Source: Tahibacter soli (GTDB lineage: Bacteria; Pseudomonadota; Gammaproteobacteria; Xanthomonadales; Rhodanobacteraceae). Taken from it: a DNA stretch of 64,000 nucleotides. The notes under the pieces are model-generated. The model made no database searches. It was not told where the DNA came from and worked only from the letters and a program-made list of their open reading frames with translations. The stretch spans positions 372,001 through 436,000 of the forward strand of contig NZ_JAOVZO020000017.1 of assembly GCF_025717065.2 (NCBI RefSeq), read 5' to 3'. Both the position numbers and the translations under genes were made by a program. Of this stretch, positions 43,517 through 53,339 are shown one piece after another (the stretch's first letter is position 1; the number at the start of each line of letters is the position of its first letter).

Positions 43517-45349
43517 CTACTCCACCGTCACGCTCTTGGCCAGATTGCGCGGCTGGTCGACGTCGGTGCCGCGCAGCACCGCGACGTGGTACGCGAGCAG
43601 TTGCAGCGGCACCGTGAACACGATCGGCGCGACGAGCTCGCCGCACGGCGGCAGCACGATCAGGCGGCCGTCGGCGTGCGGCACCTGCTGCGCGACGTCG
43701 GCGTCGGCCAGCACGTAGAGTTCGCCGCCGCGCGCGCGCACTTCCTCGATGTTCGACTTGAGCTTTTCGAGCAGGTGGTCGTTCGGCGCGACCGCGATCA
43801 CCGGCATTTCCTCGTCGACGAGCGCGAGCGGCCCGTGTTTGAGTTCGCCCGCCGCGTACGCTTCGGCGTGGATGTACGAGATTTCCTTGAGCTTGAGCGC
43901 GCCTTCCATCGCGATCGGGAACTGCGTGCCGCGGCCCAGGAACAGCGCGTGCTGCTTCGTCACGAAGCGTTCGGCGAGCGCGCGGATCTGTCCGTCGAGC
44001 GCGAGCGCGCCGTTGATCGCGCCGGGCAGGCCTTCGAGCTGGCGCACGAGGTCGGCGTAGCGCGCCTCGTCGAGGCCGTGATGGCGGCCGAGTTCGAACG
44101 CGAGCAGCGCGAGCGCCGTCAGTTGCGTCGTGAACGCCTTGGTCGACGCGACGCCGATTTCCGGGCCCGCGCGAGTCATCAGCGACAGGTCGGATTCGCG
44201 CACGATCGACGATTCGGGCACGTTGCAGATCGCGAGCGTCGCCAGGTACCCGCGCGCCTTCGCGGACTTCAGCGCCGCGAGCGTGTCGGCGGTTTCGCCG
44301 GACTGGCTCACCGACACGAACAGCGTGTCGGGCATGACCACGCTTTCGCGATAACGGTACTCCGACGCTATTTCCACATTGCACGGAATCTTCGCGAGCG
44401 ATTCGATCCAGTAGCGCGCGACGAGACCGGCGTGATAGCTCGTGCCGCACGCGATGATCTGCACGGCGCGCGTGCGCGTGAGCATGTCCTTCGCGCCGAC
44501 GCCGAAGATTTCGGTCAGCACGCGCCCGCCGGCGATGCGGCCTTCGAGCGTATCGGTCACCGCCTGCGGCTGCTCGTGGATCTCCTTGAGCATGTAGTGG
44601 CGGTACTCGCCGCGCTCGACCGCGTCGGCGGAGAAGTGCGCCTGCTTGACCTCGCGTTCGGCGGGCTTGCCGTGCTCGTCGTAGATGCGCACGCCGTCGA
44701 TGCCGACGTCGACGACGTCGCCCTCGGCGAGATAGACGAAGCGGCGCGTGACCGGCAGCAGCGCGTGGATGTCGGACGCGAGAAACTGTTCGCCTTCGGC
44801 GAGGCCGACCACCATCGGGCTGCCGCGGCGCGTGCCGACGACGCGGCCGGGCTCGCGCTTGGAGATCACGGCGATCGCGTAGGCGCCGTGCAGGCGCGGA
44901 ATCACCTGCTGCACCGCGCTGAGCAGATCGACGCCGGCGCTGTGCAGATGTTCGATCAGGTGCGCGATGACTTCGGTGTCGGTCTGCGTCGCGAACGTGT
45001 AGCCGAGCGCGAGGAGTTCGGCGCGCAGCGTTTCGTGATTTTCGATGATGCCGTTGTGCACGACCGCGACGGTGTCGCGTGAGGCGACCGGATGCGCGTT
45101 GCCGGTCGTCGGCGCGCCGTGCGTCGCCCAGCGCGTGTGCGCGATGCCGGTGAAACCTTCCAGCGGGTGCTCGGCGAGGAGCGATTCGAGTTCGCGCACC
45201 TTGCCCTTCATGCGCTGGCGCTCGAGACCCTTGTCGGTCAGCAGGGCGACGCCGGCCGAGTCGTAGCCGCGGTATTCGAGCGCCTTGAGCCCCGAAATCA
45301 GCGTATCGACCACGTTGCGCCGTGCCGCGGCGCCGACAATTCCGCACAT
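43517..45349 (-). CDS. glmS: Glutamine-fructose-6-phosphate aminotransferase (isomerising)
   Basis: 610 residues; makes glucosamine-6-phosphate from fructose-6-phosphate and glutamine, the first step to UDP-GlcNAc. The N-terminus is processed to the catalytic C2 (CGIVGAAARRNVV). The glutaminase domain shows EYRGYDSAGVAL, HTRWATHGAP and HNGIIENHETLR. The two SIS domains follow, with ACGTSYHAG, SQSGETADTL, the STKAFTTQ lid region and the C-terminal AKSVTVE. GGGAGA precedes the ATG at 45349. Length matches E. coli GlmS (609). Confidence 0.98.
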   Translation of the reverse strand: MCGIVGAAARRNVVDTLISGLKALEYRGYDSAGVALLTDKGLERQRMKGKVRELESLLAEHPLEGFTGIAHTRWATHGAPTTGNAHPVASRDTVAVVHNGIIENHETLRAELLALGYTFATQTDTEVIAHLIEHLHSAGVDLLSAVQQVIPRLHGAYAIAVISKREPGRVVGTRRGSPMVVGLAEGEQFLASDIHALLPVTRRFVYLAEGDVVDVGIDGVRIYDEHGKPAEREVKQAHFSADAVERGEYRHYMLKEIHEQPQAVTDTLEGRIAGGRVLTEIFGVGAKDMLTRTRAVQIIACGTSYHAGLVARYWIESLAKIPCNVEIASEYRYRESVVMPDTLFVSVSQSGETADTLAALKSAKARGYLATLAICNVPESSIVRESDLSLMTRAGPEIGVASTKAFTTQLTALALLAFELGRHHGLDEARYADLVRQLEGLPGAINGALALDGQIRALAERFVTKQHALFLGRGTQFPIAMEGALKLKEISYIHAEAYAAGELKHGPLALVDEEMPVIAVAPNDHLLEKLKSNIEEVRARGGELYVLADADVAQQVPHADGRLIVLPPCGELVAPIVFTVPLQLLAYHVAVLRGTDVDQPRNLAKSVTVE

Positions 45350-45457
45350 GCCTTTCTCCCGCATTCGTTCGAATCAGACGCCGATTTTAACCGGTCGCAT
45401 GGCGCGTGCCGGCGTCGCGGATGGCGAAATGCGGGCAATGGCGGCCCGGCGGCACGT

Positions 45458-46828
45458 TCAGGTGCGCTTTTTTGGCCGTTTCCAGCCCGGAATCGTGTGC
45501 TGACGGCCGCGCGCGACGGTCAATTCACCCGGCGGGGCGTCGCGCGTGATGACCGAACCGGCGCCGATCGTCGCGCCGGCGCCGATCTCGACCGGCGCCA
45601 CCAGCGCGCTGTTGGAGCCGATGAACGCGTCGTCGCCGATCGTCGTGGTCGATTTGTTCACGCCGTCGTAGTTGCAGGTGATCGTGCCGGCGCCGACGTT
45701 GACGCGCGCGCCGACCACCGCGTCGCCGAGGTAGGCGAGGTGATTCGCCTTCGCGCCTTCGGCCAATAGCGCTTTCTTGGTTTCTACAAAATTTCCGACG
45801 TGGACGCCGGCGGCGAGCTCGGTGCCGGGCCGCAGCCGCGCGTACGGGCCGATCGTGCAGGCGCCGTGCGTCTTCGTGCCGTCGATGTCGCAGTGCGCCT
45901 GCACGATCGTACCCGGCGCGAGCGTCGTATCCTTGATGCGGCAGAACGGTCCGATGCGCACGCCGTCGCCGATCTGCACGCTGCCTTCGAGCACGACGTC
46001 GACGTCGATGTCGATGTCGTGTCCGACCGTGACGCTGCCGCGCGCGTCGAAGCGCGCCGGATCGGCGAAGCGCACGCCGGCCAGGGCGAGCGCGCGGGCC
46101 TGTCGGCGCTGGTAGTGGCGCTCGAGTTCGGCGAGCTGCCACGGATCGTTCGCGCCGAACGCTTCGAGCGCGTCGGCGCAGACGGCGCACAGCGCCGGAT
46201 CGCCGTCCTGAGCGGCCAGCGCGAACACGTCGGTGAGGTAGTACTCGCGCTGCGCGTTGTCGTTGCGCACGCGCGAAAGCCATGCGCGCAGGCGCGCCGC
46301 GTTCGCGGCGACGATGCCGGTGTTGACGAGACGGATGGCGCGCTGCTCGAGGCTCGCATCCTTTTCCTCGACGATCGCGCGCACCTGCCCGAGGCCGTCG
46401 CGCACGATGCGGCCGTAGCCGGTCGGATCGACCACGTCGGCCGCGAGCACGACGAGGTCGGCCGGCGATTCGGCGAGCGGCCGCAGCGTCTGCGCCGCGA
46501 GCAGCGGCACGTCGCCGTACAGCACGAGCACGCGCGCGTCGTCGGGCACCGACGGCAGCGCGAGCTGCACCGCGTGGCCGGTGCCGTGCTGCTGCGCCTG
46601 ATGCACCCACGCGAGATCGCCGTCGGCGGCGAACGCGGCCCGCAGCGCCTCGCCGCGGTGGCCGTACACGACATGGATCGCCGCGGGGCGCAGCGCGCGC
46701 GCCGCCGCCAGCACATGCGCGAGCATCGGCTGTCCGGCGAGCGGCAGCAGCACTTTCGGCAGCGACGATTTCATGCGCTTGCCCTCGCCGGCGGCGAGAA
46801 CGATGACGTGGAGCGGCGATGCGGACAT
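45458..46828 (-). CDS. glmU: Bifunctional UDP-N-acetylglucosamine pyrophosphorylase / glucosamine-1-phosphate acetyltransferase
   Basis: 456 residues; the last two steps of UDP-GlcNAc synthesis. The N-terminal nucleotidyltransferase shows [17 protein letters not shown] and YGDVPLL. The C-terminal left-handed beta-helix has hexapeptide repeats ([69 protein letters not shown]). It lies 28 bp downstream of the glycosyltransferase stop and 108 bp upstream of glmS, so these genes may share a transcript. Confidence 0.97.
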   Translation of the reverse strand: MSASPLHVIVLAAGEGKRMKSSLPKVLLPLAGQPMLAHVLAAARALRPAAIHVVYGHRGEALRAAFAADGDLAWVHQAQQHGTGHAVQLALPSVPDDARVLVLYGDVPLLAAQTLRPLAESPADLVVLAADVVDPTGYGRIVRDGLGQVRAIVEEKDASLEQRAIRLVNTGIVAANAARLRAWLSRVRNDNAQREYYLTDVFALAAQDGDPALCAVCADALEAFGANDPWQLAELERHYQRRQARALALAGVRFADPARFDARGSVTVGHDIDIDVDVVLEGSVQIGDGVRIGPFCRIKDTTLAPGTIVQAHCDIDGTKTHGACTIGPYARLRPGTELAAGVHVGNFVETKKALLAEGAKANHLAYLGDAVVGARVNVGAGTITCNYDGVNKSTTTIGDDAFIGSNSALVAPVEIGAGATIGAGSVITRDAPPGELTVARGRQHTIPGWKRPKKRT

Positions 46829-46856
46829 GGATTGGCCCGGTCGGAAACTATGCCGA

Positions 46857-49511
46857 TTATGGCAGGCCGGGCGGGACCGATGGCTGGCCCGGATCGGGCG
46901 CGTCGGCGACGACGGCGGGCCGTTCGCGGCGTTCGCGGATGCTCGCCAGCCGCGCCGAGATCGCCGCGAGGCTCGCCTCGACCGACAGGCGCTGCCGCAC
47001 GCTGCGGCGGGCGTTGTCGCCGATGCGGCGCGCGTAGGCGGGATCGTCGACGAGGCGGCGCAGATACGTTGCCGCCTGATCGACGTCGGGCTCGGCCCAG
47101 CGCTGGCCCTGCCACGCGGGGTATTGTCCTTCGCGCACCGGCACCAGCGCGTAGTCGACGAGACAGCTGTTGTCGGCGTCCATGAACGCGAGATTGCCCG
47201 AGTAGGCGGTCGCGACCACCGGTTTGCCGAGCAGCATGCATTCGGCGAGCCCGAGGCCGAAGCCCTCGGAGCGGTGCAGCGACACGTAGCCGTCGCAGCA
47301 CGCCTGCAGCGCCCACATGCCGGCGCGGTCGAGAAAGCCGTCGCGCACTTCGATGCGGTCGTCGTCGGCGACCGCGTCGACGAGCGCACGCAGTTCGCGC
47401 GGCATGCGCTGGCCGTTGATCGTCTTGATCACGAGCCGCACGTCGCGGCGGCCGTCGGCGAACGCGCGGCGGAACGCGGCGATCGCGCCGTCGGCGTTCT
47501 TGCGCGTGGCGTACGAGTTGAAATCGAAACTAAACAAATATACGAAATTATTTTCGTCGAGGCCGAAGTCGCCGCGCGAATAGCGTGCCGGCAGTTCGAC
47601 GTCGAGCGCGGCCGGCACGATGTGCACCGGCTTGCGCGTGCACGCGGCGACGGCGTCGCGGACGAACGGCGACATCACCCACACCTCGTCGACGAGATCG
47701 AACGCGCCCTGCCAGCGCTGCGGAAAGCGTTCGAGCTCCCAGAACCAGCAGCCGATGTTGTAGCGGCCGGCGAACGCGCCGGCGCCGAGGTGTTCGCGCG
47801 CGACCGGCATCTGGTCGGCGTTGATGCAGAACAGGTTGATATCGTGGATCAGCGTGTCGGACAGGAACCGCTGCATGCGCCGGTCGTGCTGGCGGCTGGC
47901 GACGCCGATGTCGTAGTTGCGCACCACGAACGGCACGCCGCCGCGTTCGAGCGTGTGCGCGTAGCTGCGCAGGATTTCGGCGACGCCGAACTCGCCGTGC
48001 GCGTAGCCGACGAGATTGATGCCGGGACGATCGGGCTGCGGCGCAAAGACGGGTTGCGACGCGGCGGCTTCCGGCGGCGGCGCGAACGCGAGCCGTTCGA
48101 GCGTGCGCCGGATGCGATGCCGCAGCGCCGCCGGAATCAGCCGGTACAGCGCGAGCGCGACGCGGTGGCGGCAGGTCCAGTCGATCGCCGAAAGACACGT
48201 CGCGCCGACGCGGCGCACGAGGCCCGGCGCCGGATGCCGGCCGGCCCGTGTGTCGAATGCGAACGCGCCGCCACCGTCGCGGCCGTTCGCGGCGGCGAAG
48301 GCGCGGTGCACGGGATCGATATGGCGCGCCGCGACACCCATCTCGCGGCCGGCGGCGCGCACGAACCAGCGGATGAATCCTTCGCGGCCTTCGCGTTCGC
48401 CGAGGTCGAACGCGCTGTGCAGGTCGGCGCGCTGGCGCCAGGCCGCGTACATCAGGCGCGTGACCGGCGCGTCGGCGCGCGCGGGCAGCTCGTCGCAGGG
48501 CAGGTCGTACGGCGTGCGGTCCATCGCGAACGGGTGGAGCTGCGGCTGCGCGGTGCCCTTGTCGAAATAGCGCCGGTACACGGCGCGCAGCGGCGCGCCG
48601 ATCGTCTCGCCGTCGGCGAATGTCGCGAACGCGTACGGCTTGCGCCGCTGCTCGGCATGGCCGTTGGCCGCCAGGCGCGCGAGCCAGTCTTCGTACAGCG
48701 GTCGCAGCGCGCCGATCGTCGCGATCGTGTGGCGGTTCTGATGGCGCGAGAACACGGCCGGCCGGTCGACGTCGACGCCGCTGAAGTGCGCGAACACGAG
48801 CGGCCGTTCGCCCGCATACCAGCGCTCGCCGTGCTGCGACACGGGTCGCTGCGACAAATTCCAGTACGCGACGTTGTAGCCTTCGTCGCGCAGAATGCGC
48901 ACGTCCGGAAACAGGCCCGGCACGAGGTCGATCCATTTCTGGTCGGTGAACAGGCCCGCCGCCGGATCGTTGACGCAGCCGAACTCCAGGCGGTCGGCCC
49001 ACCACGCGATCAGTCGGTCGGCGTCGGCGTGCGCGCCGATCGCGACGAAGCCGCAGTTGTACGTGCCGCTGGCGAGGATCGCGCGTTCGCCGGGATGCCG
49101 GTCGTCGTCGACCGGCGCGACGAGATGCGGCGTCAGCACCGCCAGCGCGCCGTCGGCGAACGCGGCTTCGACCGCGGCGAGCGGTTCGAGCACGAGCACG
49201 TCGGGATCGAGATAGACGATGCCGGCGTCCGGATGCAGCCGGCGCAGATGCGCGAACGCGTACGGCTTGATCGCCGTGTTGAATTCGACGATGTCGTAGC
49301 GGAACGCGAACGCGTCGAAGTCGGGCAGCGCCAGCGCCTCGACCGGAACGAGGTCGAACGGCGCGTCGGCGAGCGCGGGATCGTCTTCGCCGCGATCGGC
49401 GAGCGCGAGGTAGCGCGGCGCGTCGGGATAGCGCGCGGCGACCGACTGCATCAGCGTCCTGGCGTACGCCAGATAGTTGCGCGAAGCGATGGTGAAGAAA
49501 ACCGGACTCAC
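46857..49511 (-). CDS. Two-domain glycosyltransferase (GT8-like plus GT4-like)
   Basis: About 884 residues from a GTG at 49511 ([22 protein letters not shown]). The N-terminal ~300 residues are GT-A-like, with [12 protein letters not shown] as the metal-binding D-x-D region and [30 protein letters not shown]. The C-terminal ~400 residues are a GT-B (GT4) enzyme, with [22 protein letters not shown] and [21 protein letters not shown]. In-frame upstream codons (an ATG at 49610) would overlap the wzm start, so I prefer 49511, though no clear ribosome site exists for either. Two transferase activities on one chain suggest stepwise polysaccharide assembly for the adjacent Wzm/Wzt exporter. Confidence 0.85.
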   Translation of the reverse strand: MSPVFFTIASRNYLAYARTLMQSVAARYPDAPRYLALADRGEDDPALADAPFDLVPVEALALPDFDAFAFRYDIVEFNTAIKPYAFAHLRRLHPDAGIVYLDPDVLVLEPLAAVEAAFADGALAVLTPHLVAPVDDDRHPGERAILASGTYNCGFVAIGAHADADRLIAWWADRLEFGCVNDPAAGLFTDQKWIDLVPGLFPDVRILRDEGYNVAYWNLSQRPVSQHGERWYAGERPLVFAHFSGVDVDRPAVFSRHQNRHTIATIGALRPLYEDWLARLAANGHAEQRRKPYAFATFADGETIGAPLRAVYRRYFDKGTAQPQLHPFAMDRTPYDLPCDELPARADAPVTRLMYAAWRQRADLHSAFDLGEREGREGFIRWFVRAAGREMGVAARHIDPVHRAFAAANGRDGGGAFAFDTRAGRHPAPGLVRRVGATCLSAIDWTCRHRVALALYRLIPAALRHRIRRTLERLAFAPPPEAAASQPVFAPQPDRPGINLVGYAHGEFGVAEILRSYAHTLERGGVPFVVRNYDIGVASRQHDRRMQRFLSDTLIHDINLFCINADQMPVAREHLGAGAFAGRYNIGCWFWELERFPQRWQGAFDLVDEVWVMSPFVRDAVAACTRKPVHIVPAALDVELPARYSRGDFGLDENNFVYLFSFDFNSYATRKNADGAIAAFRRAFADGRRDVRLVIKTINGQRMPRELRALVDAVADDDRIEVRDGFLDRAGMWALQACCDGYVSLHRSEGFGLGLAECMLLGKPVVATAYSGNLAFMDADNSCLVDYALVPVREGQYPAWQGQRWAEPDVDQAATYLRRLVDDPAYARRIGDNARRSVRQRLSVEASLAAISARLASIRERRERPAVVADAPDPGQPSVPPGLP

Positions 49512-49608
49512 AGGCGCCGCATGTGTTGCGAAGACCGGCGCGCAGCATAGCAAGACCGCCGCGCGCGATCCGTCATGTCGTGCGTCATCCGGTATATGCT
49601 CGCGCGCC

Positions 49609-50361
49609 ATGCGCCACCACCTGACCGAACTCGTGCTGTTCAGCACCTACGCCGAGCTGCGCGCCGAGCGCGCGCGCAGCTACCTCGGCTTCGTCTGGTG
49701 GCTGGCGGAACCGGCGATGATGATGGCCGCGTTCTGGATCGTGTTCGACGTGATCCTCGATACCGGCGGTCGCGACTACCTGCCGTTCCTCCTGATCGGC
49801 CTCGTCGTGTGGCAGTGGATGAAGTCGTGCATCACACATGCGGGCCACGCGATCTGGACCAACCTCGGCCTGATCCGGCAGGTGCGCGTGCCGGTACTGA
49901 TTTTTCCGTTCGTGCAGATGTTCGCCGACACGGTGAAATTCGGCTGCGTTTTCGTGCTGCTGCTCGCGATCCTGTGGCTGCTCGGCTTTCCGCCGAACCG
50001 CGCCTACGCCGCGCTGCCGCTGCTCCTGCTGTCGATCTTCGTCTGCGCCGCCGGCGCGGGGCTCGTCGTCGCGGCGCTGATGCCGCTCGTGCCGGACCTG
50101 CGCTTCGTGATCGAGCAGGTGCTCACGGTCGTGATGTTCCTGTCCGGTGTCGCGTTCGCGCTGCGCAACGTGCCCGACTGGCTGATGACGGCCAATCCCG
50201 TGCTCGTGCTGCTCGATGCGGTCCGCGGCGTGCTGATGTACGGCACGTGGCCGGACTGGCCGGCGCTCGCGCGGGCGACGGCGGCGTCGTTCGCGGCGGG
50301 CGCGATCGGCGTCGGGCTCGTGCTGCGCTTCGCGCCGCGTTATCCGAAGATGGCGGTCTGA
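49609..50361 (+). CDS. wzm: Polysaccharide ABC exporter, membrane subunit (Wzm-type)
   Basis: 250 residues, ABC-2 permease. The N-terminus has the amphipathic helix and RSYLGFVWWLAEPAMMM of O-antigen/teichoic acid exporters. Six membrane helices follow, for example FWIVFDVILDTGGRDYLPFLLIGLVVWQW, FGCVFVLLLAILWLLGF and MPLVPDLRFVIEQVLTVVMFLSGVAFAL. It forms the channel with the ATPase encoded next; stop and start codons overlap (TGATG). Start ATG at 49609. Probably exports a lipid-linked glycan made by the divergent glycosyltransferase. Confidence 0.9.
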   Translation: MRHHLTELVLFSTYAELRAERARSYLGFVWWLAEPAMMMAAFWIVFDVILDTGGRDYLPFLLIGLVVWQWMKSCITHAGHAIWTNLGLIRQVRVPVLIFPFVQMFADTVKFGCVFVLLLAILWLLGFPPNRAYAALPLLLLSIFVCAAGAGLVVAALMPLVPDLRFVIEQVLTVVMFLSGVAFALRNVPDWLMTANPVLVLLDAVRGVLMYGTWPDWPALARATAASFAAGAIGVGLVLRFAPRYPKMAV

Positions 50362-51062
50362 TGGCGGCGCTCGTCGAACTCGATCGCGTCGGCGTCGCGT
50401 TTCGCGCGCAGCGGCGCCTCGGCAGCGAGCGTTACTGGGCGCTCGAGGACGTGAGCGTGTCGCTCGAACGCGGCCACCGGCTCGGCGTGGTCGGCCGCAA
50501 CGGCGCCGGCAAGAGCACGCTGCTGCGGCTCGTCGCGGGCATCCTCGAACCCGACCGCGGCACGGTGCGGCGCGCGCCGGTCACGTGCCAGCTGCTGTCG
50601 CTCACGCTCGGATTCGTGGGGCATCTGTCGGGACGCGACAACGCGATCCTGTCGGGCCTCCTGCTCGGCCTGTCGCGCCGGCAGATCGAAGCGCGCATCG
50701 AAGCGATCCGCGAATTTTCGGAACTCGGCGATTTCTTCGAGCAGCCGATCGCGAGCTATTCGTCGGGCATGGTCATGCGGCTGGGTTTTTCCGTGGCCAT
50801 CCAGGTCGAGCCCGACGTACTGCTGATCGACGAAGTGCTCGCCGTGGGCGACGCGCACTTCCAGGAAAAATCGGGCCGCGCGCTGCACGAGCGCCTGCGC
50901 GAAGGCTGCACGGTGGTGATCGTGAGCCACGAGGAAAGCAAGCTCGCGGACCTGTGCGACCGGCTGCTATGGATCGAGCACGGCCGCAGCGTGATGGAAG
51001 GACCGTTCGACGAGGTGATCGCGGCGTATCACCGCGAATTGCACGTGGGAGAGGGAGGCTAG
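50361..51062 (+). CDS. wzt: Polysaccharide ABC exporter, ATP-binding subunit (short Wzt)
   Basis: 233 residues. Walker A GRNGAGKST, the Wzt-type HRLGVVGRNGAGKSTLLRLVAGILEPD and LGFVGHLSGRDNAILSGLLLG, signature YSSGMVMRLGF, Walker B VLLIDEVLAVGD, and H-loop VSHEE. It lacks the C-terminal carbohydrate-binding extension that Wzt of O9a-type systems uses to recognise a capped glycan, so the substrate is probably not end-modified. Its stop codon shares CTAG with the stop of the convergent first array gene. Confidence 0.93.
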   Translation: MAALVELDRVGVAFRAQRRLGSERYWALEDVSVSLERGHRLGVVGRNGAGKSTLLRLVAGILEPDRGTVRRAPVTCQLLSLTLGFVGHLSGRDNAILSGLLLGLSRRQIEARIEAIREFSELGDFFEQPIASYSSGMVMRLGFSVAIQVEPDVLLIDEVLAVGDAHFQEKSGRALHERLREGCTVVIVSHEESKLADLCDRLLWIEHGRSVMEGPFDEVIAAYHRELHVGEGG

Positions 51063-52153
51063 TCGACGTTCCCGCCGGCGTATCGCTGCTCGGCGACGTA
51101 GTCTTCGACCTCGAAGCCGGGGCCGTGCAGCACGCACACGGCGACGTGCACCGGATCGACCGGCTTTGGTCGCAACGCGAGCGGCAGCGACGCGGCGACC
51201 GCCTCGATGGCGTCGACGCCGTTGCCGTCGCGCAGCAGCCGGTGGAACTCGCGCGCCGCCAGCGACCCGGTGCCGTCGAGCACCATCGCATCGATGGCCT
51301 CGTCGACGGCGATTCCGCGTAGCGCGAGGCGGCAGTAGCGATCGCGATCAGCCGCATCGGTCGCGGCCTTCGCACCGAGCTGCGCGCCGTACTGCGCCGC
51401 GTACGGGGAGTTCTTCACGGCGATCAGCATCTGCGCCAGCCGCAGACGTTCGACGTCGGACGTTGCGTAGTCGTCGCGAATTTCCTCGAGCGCGCCGCGC
51501 AACACGGTATCGGGCTGGAAGAAGTCGGCCGACCGCGCGTAAAAGGTCTCGCTGGTCTGCGCATCGAAATCCGCGGGCGCGGTGGGCGGCACGAACCCGT
51601 AGCGTTCGACGACGCTCGCCGCGAGTGCGCGCGTTGGCGCGTAGTGATCGTCGTAGCGCGTGGCGCCGGAGAATTCGCCGACCTCCCGTCCGCATGTCTG
51701 CTCATCGTCGCCGTCGTCGGAATCCGTGCCGGATGTGCGCGCCTCGGCGGACAGCCCGAGAACGAACAGATTGCCCGGTTCGGCGGCACGCCAACGCACG
51801 AGCGTTCCTTCGCAACGCTGCGTCCGCGCGCAGTACTCATGCCACATCAGACGGCCGGCGCCCGTCGCCGGCTCGGGCAGCCGCGCGGGCGGCGCATGCT
51901 CGTCGCGGCAGGTTTCCTGCGCGGCGATGACGGCGCCGGCCCAGGCGATATCGGGATCCGCATCGGCGGCGACGCGCGCGCCGAGCGCGCGTCGCCATGC
52001 GCAGACCGCGGCGTCGTACTCGACCGTCGCCGCGTTGCGGCGGTCGGGCGGCAGTTCGTACGGTATCGGTTCCTCGACCCAGATCTCGCGCGGCGGATCG
52101 GCTTGCGCGACGGGCGTCGCAGCCAGCAACAAGGCGATGATCGATATGCGCAT
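51059..52153 (-). CDS. Secreted array paralog 1 (family with DPDPxxAWAG, EPDN and TRYDD motifs)
   Basis: 364 residues with signal peptide MRISIIALLLAATPVAQA. Family motifs: NAATVEYDAAVCAWRRALG, DADPDIAWAGAV, GAGRLMWHEYC-x5-C, AEPGNLFVLGL, ATRYDDHYA, TSDVERLRLAQMLIAVKNSPYAAQYGAQLG, RYCRL, NGVDAIEAVAASLPLALRPKPVD. GGAGGT lies upstream of the ATG at 52153. This is the last gene of the same-strand array and has an extra acidic insert after the second motif (TSGTDSDDGDDEQT). No enzymatic signature; the secreted location and conserved Cys pairs suggest a stable extracytoplasmic protein. Family and function not recognised. Confidence 0.8.
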   Translation of the reverse strand: MRISIIALLLAATPVAQADPPREIWVEEPIPYELPPDRRNAATVEYDAAVCAWRRALGARVAADADPDIAWAGAVIAAQETCRDEHAPPARLPEPATGAGRLMWHEYCARTQRCEGTLVRWRAAEPGNLFVLGLSAEARTSGTDSDDGDDEQTCGREVGEFSGATRYDDHYAPTRALAASVVERYGFVPPTAPADFDAQTSETFYARSADFFQPDTVLRGALEEIRDDYATSDVERLRLAQMLIAVKNSPYAAQYGAQLGAKAATDAADRDRYCRLALRGIAVDEAIDAMVLDGTGSLAAREFHRLLRDGNGVDAIEAVAASLPLALRPKPVDPVHVAVCVLHGPGFEVEDYVAEQRYAGGNVD

Positions 52154-52237
52154 TCGTGCACCTCCGAGACGACGGACGTTGCGCGCGCAACGAAACGTCG
52201 CAGCGACGCGCGCGCAATCGGAGGAGTCGCCGGCCGG

Positions 52238-53278
52238 CTACGGTATCGTCGTGACGTCTGCTATCGCCTCGATCGGTTCGACGTCATCTTCGTCCTCTTC
52301 GCCGTCGACTTCATCGACGCAGGCATCGATGTCGTTCTCGTTGACCGGCGCCGGCCGTTGCGCGAGCGGGAGACTCGCCGCGAAGGCGTCGATCGCATCG
52401 AGCGCGTTGCCGTCGCGCAGCAGGTCGGCGAACCGTTGCGCGGCGGGGGAGTCCGGCTTTTCGATCGTCAGTTCCCACAGCAGCTGGGCGTTTTCGTTGG
52501 CGCGCGCGTCGGCCGTGCAGTACCGGCGGCGTTCGACGGGATCGGTGACGGCGTCGTCGATGCCGTGCCGCGCGCCGTACTCGGCGGCGAACGGCGTGTC
52601 GCGTGCGGCGAGCAGGATCCGCGCGAACTGCGCATGCAGCGCGGGCGCGAACGGCTCGCGGTTGTCCAGAGCATCGAGCGTGCGGCGCATCGCCTGCATC
52701 GGAAAAACGAGGTCGGCCGGCTTCTCGTCGATCGTGCGCCACATCGGGCCGGGCAGGTAGTCGCTCGGCTTGCGCGGCGGCGCGACGTCGTAGCGCGCGA
52801 GTACCGTCGCGACGATGCGGCGCACGTCGCGCCAGCCGTCGGCATAGTGCGTGGTGCGGTCGAAGTCGGCGTCGGAAACGGGTTCGTCGTTCTCGATCGC
52901 GAGCGCCAGCACGTAGAGATTGTCCGGCTCGGCCTTGCGCCACCGCGCGAGCGCGTCGTCGCAGGTGCCCGAGCGCTGGCAGTAGTGCAGCTGCATCAGC
53001 CGGCCGCCGGCGGTCGTCGGCGGCGACGGCACGAGCGCCGGCGGTTCGGTCGCCTCGCAGTTGTCGCGCACCGCGAGTGCGGCGCCGGCCCACGCGACGT
53101 CGGGATCGGGATCGGTCGCGATGCGCTCGCCGAGCGCGCGCTGCCACGCGCAATACTGGCGGTCGTACTCGATCGACGCCGCGTTGCGCGGCCCCTGCGG
53201 AATGAAGATCGGACACGCGCTCGCCGCGGTTGCGAGTGTGACGGCGAATCCGGCAAACAGGAGCGGCAGCAGTCGCAT
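52238..53278 (-). CDS. Secreted array paralog 2
   Basis: 346 residues; signal peptide MRLLPLLFAGFAVTLATAASA at the ATG at 53278, preceded by GAGGAGAAG. An in-frame start further upstream would lack a signal peptide. Motifs: NAASIEYDRQYCAWQRALG, TDPDPDVAWAGAA, TAGGRLMQLHYC-x5-C, AEPDNLYVLALA, and a degenerate TTHYADGW in place of TRYDD, then PVERRRYCTADARA and NALDAIDAFAASLPLAQRPAPV. The C-terminus is a long acidic tail (EVDGEEDEDDVEPIEA) absent from the other members. Secreted; function unknown. Confidence 0.8.
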   Translation of the reverse strand: MRLLPLLFAGFAVTLATAASACPIFIPQGPRNAASIEYDRQYCAWQRALGERIATDPDPDVAWAGAALAVRDNCEATEPPALVPSPPTTAGGRLMQLHYCQRSGTCDDALARWRKAEPDNLYVLALAIENDEPVSDADFDRTTHYADGWRDVRRIVATVLARYDVAPPRKPSDYLPGPMWRTIDEKPADLVFPMQAMRRTLDALDNREPFAPALHAQFARILLAARDTPFAAEYGARHGIDDAVTDPVERRRYCTADARANENAQLLWELTIEKPDSPAAQRFADLLRDGNALDAIDAFAASLPLAQRPAPVNENDIDACVDEVDGEEDEDDVEPIEAIADVTTIP

Positions 53279-53339
53279 GGGCTTCTCCTCGGCAAACGCA
53301 ACGGGGAAAAGCTGCAACGGCACGCGCGGCGCCGCGGGG

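Noticed and set aside
45350-45457. A glmS riboswitch or GlmZ target site upstream of glmS
   Set aside because: The 108-bp glmU-glmS spacer shows no glmS-ribozyme-like core or a base-pairing site I could justify from sequence alone.
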